Position numbers and translations under genes: made by a program | DNA from: Deinococcus multiflagellatus | GTDB lineage: Bacteria; Deinococcota; Deinococci; Deinococcales; Deinococcaceae | Direction of reading: 5' to 3' | Assembly (NCBI RefSeq): GCF_020166415.1 | Contig: NZ_JAIQXV010000006.1 | Span: 119,944 to 183,943 of the forward strand | DNA: 64,000 nucleotides | Part shown: piece after piece, positions 52,205-60,700 of the stretch | How positions within the stretch are numbered: the stretch's first letter is position 1 | Layout: each line of letters starts with the position of its first letter | Notes under the pieces: generated by a model | What the model was told of the DNA's origin: nothing | Databases searched by the model: none | Seen by the model: only the letters and a program-made list of their open reading frames with translations

Positions 52205-52616
52205 AGCGGGGCCCGCGCTGGCCCATAGCACGCTGCAGCTTGCCGCCCTCGCTGCGGGGCAAGCTGCCCACCTCACACAGTTCGCACGCAATGGACACGC
52301 CCACCTGCGCCTTGACGAGGCGGATGATCTCCAGGCGCAGGGCGTGGTCAAGCCGCTCGCTTTTCACCCGCAGCAGTTCGTCCAGGTTACCGCTGCGGGA
52401 CAGCACCAGCTGGTCATGCGGGCGGAGACCGGGCAGCTGGGCCAGCACCGCCTCTATCTGGGTGGAATACACGTTCACGCCCCGCAGCACCATCATGTCG
52501 TCGCTGCGCGCGCGAATACGGTCCATGCGGCCCGCGCTGCGCCCAGTGCCGTTCTCGCGCGGCAGCAGGCGGGTAATGTCGCCCGCCGCGCCCATGACAG
52601 CGCCGCGCGCCGCCAT
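52203..52616 (-). pseudogene. C-terminal remnant of phenylacetate-CoA ligase (PaaK-like)
   Basis: Only the last third of an adenylate-forming ligase remains. GDITRLLPRENGTGRSAGRM, DRIRARSDDMMVLRGVNVY and STQIEAVLAQLPGL are the PaaK C-terminal domain (hinge and AMP-binding C-terminal region), ending in a normal RSEGGKLQRAMGQR tail. PaaK proteins are about 430 aa; the N-terminal 300 residues with the ATP loop are absent. Upstream of GDITRLL the frame reads an unrelated MAARGAVMGA lead and then runs into the gap before the MFS gene. It cannot be an active ligase. Confidence 0.8.
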
Positions 52617-52742
52617 GACGGGGGCTATGGTCCGAGCGGAGACGGTCTGCTGTGCCGGAACGGCAGGCTGGCCACGCCCCCCGACGCGCCCACTCTGAAA
52701 ACCGGCAGGCCTCTGGGCGCCAGGCTGGGGAGAGCGCCTTGC

Positions 52743-54017
52743 TCAGCCGCGGCCCCCGGCAATGCGGGCCGCGTCGGGTGTGCGCGCCAGACGGCGCATG
52801 GCCAGGGTGCCCAGCAGTGGGCCAGCGGCGAGCACGGCGAAGACCAGCGGCCAGCCCCCCAGGTACACCAGCGCCGGCACCAGCGCGATACTGCCGGCGG
52901 TCAGGGTGAAGCCCAGGGCAAGCTGCGCGGTGAGGGCGGTGCCGACATACGCCGGCGGCGCAATTTCACTGACGATGGCCGAGAACTGCGCGGAATCCGC
53001 GATGATCCAGAAGCCCCAGAGCAGGCTGATGACCAGCACTGCCCCCGGCCCCGCGTGTGCCAGCCCCGCCAGCGCCAGCGCGCAGGCCCCGGACAGGGCC
53101 ATGGCGAGGGTGGTCAGCCGGGTGCGGCCCCAGCGGTCCCCCAGCAGGCCGCCCACCCAGCAGCCCAGCGCCCCCACCCCCACCACCGCAAAGGTGCCCA
53201 GGGCCGCGCCCCGCACCGGGTCAGCCGCGCCGGCCCCCCTCAATACCCCACTGAAAAAGGTCGCAAACCACGCCCACATCGCGTACAGCTCCCACATATG
53301 TCCCAGGTACCCCAGGGTGGCCAGGCCCACGCCGCGCCCGGTCAGCACCTGCCAGGCCTGCCTGGGCTGAAAGGGGGGCGCGGGGAAGCGGTGCGGCCCG
53401 TCGCCCACCCGCGCGGCCAGCAGCCCGCCCAGCGCGGCCATGCCGCTGGTGACGAGAATCACGCGGCGCCAGTCGGCGCCCCCCAGGCCATTGACGAGGT
53501 GCGGCAGCGCCGATCCCAGCGTGAGGGCCCCCACCATGACTCCCAGTGCGGTCCCGCGCCCAGTGCGAAACCACGCCGACATGGCCTTGAGCGCCGGGGG
53601 ATAGACCAGGGCCAGCGCCGCCCCAGTCAGCGCCCGCAGGCCTGTGGCCGCAACTGGCCCCCCAGCCCACAGCAGCCCCAGGTTGGCGCCAGCGGCGAAC
53701 AGCGCACCGGCCAGGATCAGCCGACGGGGCGCGGCCCGGTCGGCGAGGTTCAGCGCGGCGCTGAGCACCGCCCCCACCACGAACCCCAGTTGCACCGCCA
53801 GCGTCAGCCCGGCGGCTTCCGCGTCGGTCAGGCGCCACAGGGCGCGCAGGTGCGGCAGCACCGCTGCTGCCGAGAACCACGGCGCCATGGCCAGCACCAC
53901 CGCCAGCGCCAGCGCGGCCAACGCCGACCAGCGCCCGGTGGCTTCGGGGGAAGAGGGGGCCATGGGGCGCAGCATAGGGCTCAGGCGGGCGGACACTGTG
54001 GACAGGTCCCCGTCCAC
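52743..54017 (-). CDS. Major facilitator superfamily transporter
   Basis: 424 aa from a GTG at 54015-54017; ATGs 14 and 18 codons further in are plausible starts and no ribosome binding site decides. Twelve hydrophobic helices are visible in two halves of six. The loop between helices 2 and 3 has the MFS-type NLADRAAPRRLIL, and the matching loop in the second half has LGDRWGRTRLTTLAM. The layout and the first helix (WSALAALALAVVLAMAPWFSAAAVLP) fit the CynX/NimT or sugar-phosphate-antiporter-like side of MFS. Substrate unknown. The neighbour PaaK remnant may hint at a lost aromatic-acid locus, but this is weak. Confidence 0.88.
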   Translation of the reverse strand: MDGDLSTVSARLSPMLRPMAPSSPEATGRWSALAALALAVVLAMAPWFSAAAVLPHLRALWRLTDAEAAGLTLAVQLGFVVGAVLSAALNLADRAAPRRLILAGALFAAGANLGLLWAGGPVAATGLRALTGAALALVYPPALKAMSAWFRTGRGTALGVMVGALTLGSALPHLVNGLGGADWRRVILVTSGMAALGGLLAARVGDGPHRFPAPPFQPRQAWQVLTGRGVGLATLGYLGHMWELYAMWAWFATFFSGVLRGAGAADPVRGAALGTFAVVGVGALGCWVGGLLGDRWGRTRLTTLAMALSGACALALAGLAHAGPGAVLVISLLWGFWIIADSAQFSAIVSEIAPPAYVGTALTAQLALGFTLTAGSIALVPALVYLGGWPLVFAVLAAGPLLGTLAMRRLARTPDAARIAGGRG

Positions 54018-54097
54018 GGGCGCTCAGCGCGCCTGCAGCCTGGGCCTCGCCCGTGCACCTGGGCCGTGGGGGCAGGGCGCTGGCTTGGCAGGGCCGC

Positions 54098-55368
54098 TTA
54101 CCCCCCGGGCGTCTTCGGCAGGGAAAAGCCGAATGTGGCGCCCTGTCCGGGGCGGCCCTCGGCCCACACCTGGCCGCCGTGCCGCGTCACAATCCGCTTC
54201 ACGGTCGCCAGCCCAATGCCTGCCCCGGCGAACTCCTGCTGGGTGTGCAGGCGCTGAAACGCCCCAAACAGCTTTTTTTGCATACAGCGGGTCGAAGCCG
54301 ACCCCCTCGTCCCCCACAAAGATGGCCCAGTCCTGCTCACGTTCCTGCGCCCACACGTGCACCTTTGCGTGGCCCGGGCTGAATTTCACGGCATTGTCCA
54401 GCAGGTGCCGGACCACCTGTTGCAACGTCGCCGCGTCGCCCTGAACAGTGGGCAACGGCTCAACCGTCCAGGTGACCGGCTGATCCGGGTACAGGAGCGT
54501 GAGGTCCTTTTGCACCTGATCCACCACGCGCCCCAGCGAGACCCGCTGGAGGTTCAGCACCGCGCGCCCCGCGTGGGACAAGGTCAGCATGGCGTCCAGC
54601 AGCGTTTCCATGCGTTTGGCGGCTTCAACGACCACACCCAGGTGGCGTTCCGCCCGGGTGACCTCCCCGCGGGCCAGGTCCTTCATGGCCAGGGTCACGA
54701 AGCCGTCCACATGGCACGGGGGTTCGCAGGTCGTGCGACACGCTGTAGGTGAACGCCTCTAGGTCCTGGTTTAAGGCCTGCAGCTCCGCATTTGACCGGA
54801 CCAGCTGGGCGTGGCGTTCTAGGCGCTCAATCACCACACCCAGGTGCTGCATGGCGGTTTGCAGCACCGCGCGGTCTGCCGGGCTCCACGCCCGCGATTC
54901 AAACAGGGGCATATTGAACAGGCCCCGCAGGTGCCCACCAACAAACAGCGGCAACGTGATGTGGGCCTTCACGTCCTTCGCGACCTCGGCGTCCACATCG
55001 GTCCCAGCGGCGTACACCTCCACGAAAGCGGGTTCACCTGTCTGGATCACCTGATCGAAGCTGGGCGTCTGGCCCACCGGGAAGCCGGCGTCCACCAGCG
55101 CCTGCATCTCGGGGGAGGTGGCCGAGCCTGTCTGAACGCGCACCCGCCAGCGGCCCCCCTGCGCTTCGTAATAAAGCGCGAAGCCCGGCGGCAGGAGCTT
55201 CAGGATCAGCCCCTGCGCCCGCCCGATCAGGGCCAGGGGGTCGGCCGTCTCGCCTTGGTCCTCGGTCAGGTGCAGCAGGGTTTCCAATTCCTGGGCGCGG
55301 CGGTTCAGGGCGTCCCGTTGTCCCGTTAGCTGCCGCGCCTGATCGGCGCGCTCCAGGGCCACGCTCAC
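54098..55368 (-). pseudogene. Decayed GAF histidine kinase: 5' truncated, two frameshifts
   Basis: Three overlapping minus-strand frames join into one kinase. Frame 1 (from 55368) starts in the last helix of a GAF domain (SVALERADQARQL), covers a second GAF domain and reaches the H-box SHDLRTPV. A frame change near 54710-54716 leads to frame 2: [46 protein letters not shown]7 tract (54273-54279; A7 in the gene, six would restore frame) leads to frame 3: [22 protein letters not shown], end. The missing 5' end is replaced by repeat B copy 3. Compared with the intact paralogue at 49622 it lacks at least one GAF domain. The frameshifts could be sequencing errors; the truncation cannot. Confidence 0.82.
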
Positions 55369-55505
55369 AGCGGTATTCCGTTCCGCCCTGGGGAGGGAAG
55401 GACCCCCTCAACTCCACTCCAACCACTGTCTGTCGCGGTCACTCGCTCCGCTCGCCCCACAAGACCTGAACGGGAACCCTTCAGGTCTTGTAGTCACCGC
55501 TATCA
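55364..55505 (-). repeat. Dispersed repeat family B, copy 3 (full)
   Basis: On the minus strand: TGATAGCGGTGACTACAAG, a perfect 12-bp hairpin ACAAGACCTGAA / TTCAGGTCTTGT around 9 nt (55459-55491), GGGGCGAGCGGAGCGAGTGA, CCGCGACAGACAGTGG, GGGCGGAACGGAATACCGC, ending TGTGAG. 142 bp. The end joins directly to the truncated kinase frame. Confidence 0.87.
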
Positions 55506-55785
55506 GGGGTCAAGGGCGCTCCTCACCCGGCCTGTCCGCCCCGGCCATCCTGGGTGAGCGCGTCTCCACATCCGACCAAGCTCAGCGACACCAGGGCGGC
55601 GCGGGTAAGCGGCCGTGGGTGGCCGTACAGCGTCCGGCCATCGCCGGGCCTCCTTTTCTGTTCGTGCTGCCGGCAAAGTTCACCGCGCAGGACCGTTCAC
55701 AGCCGCCAGACCAGTGCGGTCGCTGCCCGCGCCACGCGCTGCGCCGCCTCTCCTCCCGGTGCAGCGCGCCTGACCGTTGACCCCA
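55506..55785. other. Intergenic region, nothing recognised
   Basis: 280 bp between repeat B copy 3 and the end of the PAS histidine kinase gene. Short frames only; no hairpin terminator of good quality and no match to known RNA genes was seen. Confidence 0.35.
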
Positions 55786-56934
55786 TCAGCGTGCCGCTGG
55801 TTTTGGAAACCGCAGGGAGAAAATGGCGCCGTCCCCAGGCTGGCTCTGGGCCCAGATCTCGCCGCCGTGGCGCTCGATGATGCGCTTGACGTTCACCAGC
55901 CCCAGGCCAATGCCCTGAAATTCCTTTTCCGGGTGCAGCCGCTGAAAGGCGCCAAACAGCCGGTGCGTGTATCTGGGGTCGAACCCCACGCCGTCGTCCT
56001 GCACAAAGACCACCCAGCTGCCCTGCTCCTCGCGCGCGCCCACCTCAATGCGCGCCGTTGCCCGGCCCCCGGTGTACTTGACGGCGTTGCTGAGCAGGTT
56101 CTCAAAGGCCAGCTGCAGCAGGTCGGCGTCGCCCTGCAGCACCGGCAGGTCACCAGCCACCCAGTCAATGTCCCGACCCTGGGTCTCGGGGGCCATGTTC
56201 GCCCAGGCCCGCAGCACCACCTGGGCCAGATTCACCGGCCGAATCTGTAGGGCGCGCTGCGACACACGCGACAGGCCCAGCAACTCGTCAATCATGTGGC
56301 CCAGCCGCGTGGCCGAGGCGTCCAGGACATCCAGCATCTGCCGGTCGTCGGCATTCAGCCGTTCCTGGCCCCGCCGGCGCAGGAGGCCCAGAAATCCCTG
56401 CAGGTGGCGCACGGGCGCCCGCAGGTCATGCGACACAGCACCGATAAAGGCGTCCAGTTCGCTGTTTTCCTGCCGCAGGTCGGCGGTCTGGGTGCGCACC
56501 CCCTGGGCCACCTCGGCGTCCAGGTCACTGGCGCGTATCTCGGTCAGTTTCCTGTCCGTCACGTTCTCGTGCAGCACCGTGGCGTAACGCTGGTCATCAC
56601 TGCGAAAAGGCTTGATGTGCACGCAGTACCACCGCTGTTCGTCGGGACTGTGGCAGGGGTATTCCAGCGAGAACTCGGGGCTGGTGCCGTCAAGCACCGC
56701 CCGCAGACCGCTGGCGACGGGCCGCCCCTCGTCCGCACAGGGCCCCTGCGCCCGGTCGCACGTGTCCAGGTAGTTGGCCCCCACACTGCAGGTTTCGGGA
56801 TCACCCCCATTGGCCTGCATGAAGCCCTGCCACGCCGCATTGGTGGCGCGGATAACGCCGCCCTCATCCACAATGGCGATGGTGTCTGAAAGCGCGTCCA
56901 GGGCTGCCTGCAGGGCCTGAACCGGCAGACTCAT
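55786..56934 (-). CDS. PAS-domain sensor histidine kinase
   Basis: 382 aa from the ATG at 56932-56934 (MSLPVQALQAALDALSD; no clear ribosome binding site, but the open frame upstream does not look like protein). Residues 8-130 are a PAS domain (TIAIVDEGGVIRATNAAWQGF, then WYCVHIKPF and NVTDRK). A short coiled coil follows. The kinase core is complete: AVSHDLRAPVRHLQGFLGLL (H-box), FENLLSNAVKYTGGRA (N-box), DDGVGFDPRYTHRLFGAF (G1) and GIGLGLVNVKRIIERHGG (G2). Soluble. Strongly similar to phytochrome/CikA-like Deinococcus kinases in its catalytic half. No response regulator nearby. Confidence 0.9.
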   Translation of the reverse strand: MSLPVQALQAALDALSDTIAIVDEGGVIRATNAAWQGFMQANGGDPETCSVGANYLDTCDRAQGPCADEGRPVASGLRAVLDGTSPEFSLEYPCHSPDEQRWYCVHIKPFRSDDQRYATVLHENVTDRKLTEIRASDLDAEVAQGVRTQTADLRQENSELDAFIGAVSHDLRAPVRHLQGFLGLLRRRGQERLNADDRQMLDVLDASATRLGHMIDELLGLSRVSQRALQIRPVNLAQVVLRAWANMAPETQGRDIDWVAGDLPVLQGDADLLQLAFENLLSNAVKYTGGRATARIEVGAREEQGSWVVFVQDDGVGFDPRYTHRLFGAFQRLHPEKEFQGIGLGLVNVKRIIERHGGEIWAQSQPGDGAIFSLRFPKPAAR

Positions 56935-57701
56935 GGTGGGTGGGGTTGGTCTGGTCACAGCCGTCTCTGAAAGATATTCCACCAGAAAGTGCGGTGTCTT
57001 GCCTTGGGCGCGCATTGAGCTGTGAATCAGCTTCCGGGGGCCAGGGGCCTTGGAGGACTGGGTGGGGCCCAGCGCGCACTCGGCGCAGCGGTCCAAAGCC
57101 GTCGCCATGAGGGGCGCTGCAGCGCAGGCCCCGGCGCATGCTGCTGAAGAGGTTTTCAGCGGTGGCTGCCTGGGTCCATCCCGGTTGAGGCGGGGCCGGA
57201 GGGCCGTGCTGCCCGGCAACGGGAATCGTCTGCGGAGGGAATTGAGGCGCTGGAGGCCGTTCAGATCAGTCCAGGCCGGGGTGGTCAGGGGCGCGCCCGC
57301 GTGCAGCCGCATCTGCGGCTCGCCCACCACCAGGGGCTGATCGTCCAGCATGGTCCGGATACAGAGCGTCTCAGGGCGGGGGTTGTGCGGCTTTTGCCCC
57401 TGGCCCAGCAGGTTCGGCATGGCCACGGGAGCGCGCAGTTGGCGGGCCCCGAGGCGGGTGGCCCCCTCGTCTGGCCGCCCAGGCGTCACGTGGCACAGCC
57501 CAGGCAGCGGGAACGGCAGGATGCTGGCGTCCATCCTCAACAAGACGCCGGGTCCACAGTGTGGCCCTGGGCCCCTGGAGCCACCGCAGCGCTGCGGCAC
57601 ACTTGGGGGTCTTCTCATTCCCCATCCCGCAGTTGCACCAAGGCAACCAGACCCAGATTCACACGGACGCCGTGCCGGGGTGCCTACACTACGTCTCAGC
57701 C
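56935..57701. other. Long intergenic region between divergent sensor genes
   Basis: 767 bp between the PAS kinase (minus) and the giant sensor (plus). Apart from a possible GAF fossil (57230-57375, minus) nothing is recognised. Both promoters should be here, but no clear elements were found. Confidence 0.4.
57230..57375 (-). pseudogene. Possible fossil of a GAF-domain gene
   Basis: On the minus strand the frame reads LCIRTMLDDQPLVV, then GEPQMRLHAGAPLTTP and LNGLQRLNSLRRR. These look like the two conserved blocks of a common GAF type ('hT.l...plvV.Da' and 'g.p.irfYaGaPL.tp.G..lGtLc'), with the segment between them deleted and the rest decayed. It is in the same frame as the kinase at 55786 but is separated from it by low-quality sequence. 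Confidence 0.4.
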
Positions 57702-60700
57702 ATGGTTCCACCCCCTGCGCCCGCCGCAGCACCCTTCAGCGTGCTGGTTCTGATCGTTTCTGCCCACACCCTGGAGGCGGCCAGGGCGGTGCTGGCCGAG
57801 CTGCCCCCGACCCGGCGCGCCGCCGTGCTGCTGGTGTTTTCGGGGGCAGCCCATGAGGCGGAGGCTGGATGGGCGGCCCTGCGGCGCCTGTCTCCATGCC
57901 CCATCGGTGAAGCCGCGCACGGCACCGTGCTGGAACCGGGGGGTGTCTATGCCGCGCCGCTGCGCCCAGGGCTGGAAGTTCGCCCGGGCCTGCGCTGCGT
58001 CTTCACCCCGCCAGACGACGGGCCCTCGCTGCGCCCGCTGGACCAGCTGCTGGCCTCGCTGGCCCTGGGTGCGGGGCCGCGCGCCCTGGTGGTGCTGCTG
58101 GACAGTGGGGGAGAGGCCGGTCACGATGGCGCGCGGGCCCTGCGCGGTGTGGGCGGCACTGTGCTGGTCCAGCGGCCGAACGATGCGGCCCCGGGCCCGC
58201 TGCTGGCGGCCGCCACCCTGACGCTGTCGCCAGGGGTCCTGGGGCCCGTGGTGGCTGATCTGCTCGAAGGCCGCTCCAGCACGCGGGGCGAGGCCACGGC
58301 CGACGTCCGCGCCAGCGAAGAGAAGTACCGCGCACTGTTCACGCAGATGGACGAGGCGTATGCGGTCGTGGAGGTGATCAAGGACGGCGCCGGGCGCTGG
58401 GCCGACTTTCTGTTTCTGGAGGTGAATCCGGCGTTTATGCGGCACACGGGGATGCCCTACCCGGTGGGGCGCACGGGCACCGAACTGCTGGGCACCCCCA
58501 ACCCCCGGTGGGCCGAACTGTACGGACAGGTGGCCGAAACCGGGGTGGCCCTGCGCGTCGAGGAGAGTGAGCGGACGCTGGGCCGGGTGTTTGACCTCAA
58601 CATCTTCCGCCTGGGCGGCGAGGGCAGCCGTCAGGTGGCGGTGCTGTTCACGGACGTCACTGAACGCAAGCGCCGCGAGGCGACCCGGGAACTGCTCGTT
58701 GCGCTGGCCACCGACCTCAGCCAGCCCGCCAGCGAGGAAGCGCTGGTCCACACGGTTGGGGCCAAACTCGTGGCCCACCTGGGGGCGACGTGTTACCACT
58801 ACGTGGATGTGGACGAGGACCGCGCAGAGGTGACAGTCCGGCACTTCTGGCACGCGCTGGCGGTGCCCCCGGTCCTGGGCACTTTCCCGATAGACCGCTT
58901 CATGGCGCCGGATGACCTGCGCCGCCTGCGGGCCGGGGAAGCGGCGGTTCTTTCGGATGTCCAACGCGAGCTGTCCGGGGACACAGGCGCCGCCGCAGTG
59001 CTGAAGGCCGGGGCCGAGGCCCAGAGGATCGGCGCCTACGTGGCCGCGCCCTACAGCCAGGACGGGCGCTGGAAAGCCTACTTCGCCGTGGCCCACAGCG
59101 AGGCGAGGCCCTGGACAGAGGCCGAAATTGACCTGATCCAGGAAGTGGCGGGGCGCCTGTTCCCGCGCATTGAGCGCCTGCGGGCTGGGGAGGCCGGGCG
59201 CGCGTCTGAGGCGCGGTACCGCAACCTGGCCGAGACGGTGCCCGCCATGGTGTGGGAGGGCAGCGACGAGGCGGTGGACTACTTCAACCGGCGCTGGTTC
59301 GATTACACCGGGCTGGACCGGGCGGCCGGACTGGGCAACGCGTGGCACCGCGTGGTGCACCCCGACGACGCGGCCGAGGCGCGGCGCCGCTCGGATAAGG
59401 CTGCGAGCACGGGCGCCGTCTACGAGATGGACTACCGCCTGCGCCGCGCCGACGGCCAGTACCGGCGCCACCTGGCGCGCGCCGTGCGGGACCCTGCCAC
59501 GGGCCGCTGGACCGGCACCGCGCTGGATATCCACGATCTGTCCGAGGCGCAGGCGGCGCTGCAGGCCAGCGAGACGCGCTTTCGCCAGTTCGCCGAGCAT
59601 TCGGGTGACGTGCTGTGGGTGTGGAACGTGGCCGGTCAGCGCGTCGAATATGTCAGCCCGGCGGTGGCGCGGGTGTGGGGCGTGGCGCCAGAGCAGGTCA
59701 TGGCCGACATCTGGGCCCTGTACGCGCTGGTTCACCCGGCCGACCAGGAAGGGTCCCTGACGGCCATGCCCCGGGTGCTCTCGGGCGAGACCGTTACTCA
59801 GGAGTACCGCATCGTGCGGCCAGACACCGGCGAGGTGCGCTGGCTGCGCGACACGGCTTTTCCTATCCGGGACGCTTCGGGCCACGTTCACCGCGTGGGC
59901 GGCATTGCCCAGGACGTGACCGAGCAGAAGGCCGCCGAGGCCGCCCTGCGCGCCTCGGCGGAGCGGCAGGCGTTTCTGCTGCGGCTCAGCGACGCGCTGC
60001 GGCCCCTCACCGAGGCCGGGGACATCGAGAACACCGCCGCCCGGGTGCTGGGTGAGCACCTGGGGGCCACCCGCGTCATGTACGCCGACATTGAGGGGGG
60101 GCCCGGTGCAGAGGTAGGCACGCTGCGGGGGCAGTACCACGCCGCCGGGGCCCCGGCGGCGCCCTTTCCGGCGCGCTACCGCTACGACACCTACGGCGAG
60201 CGCGTGATGGCGCTTCGCCGGGGTGGTGAGACCATGGTGGTGACCGACGTGACCATGGACCCCCGCTTTGGCCCCGCCGAGCGGGCCGCGTGGGCCGGGG
60301 GCGGGGTCCAGGCCGCCGTGACGGTGCCGCTGGTGCGGGGCGGCCGTTTCGTGGCCGACTTCGGTGTGCAGAGCGCCGCGCCGCGCGACTGGTCAGCGAC
60401 TGAGATCGCCCTGGTGGAGGCGACGGCCGAGCGCACCTGGGCCGCCGTGGAGCGGGCCAGGGCCGAGCGTGCCCTGCGCATTTCAGAAGAGAAGTACCGC
60501 ACGCTGTTTGACACGATGGCCGAGGGCTTTACCGTCTGCAGCGTGGAGCGCGGCGCGGCGGGACAGGTGACCGACCTTGTGTACCGGGAAGTGAACCGGG
60601 GCCTGGAGCGGCAGACCGGCCTGGAGCGCCACACGCTGCTGGGCCGGCGGCTGTCCGAGGTGCTCCCAGACGCCGACCTGCAGCGGTGGCTGGCGCGCTA

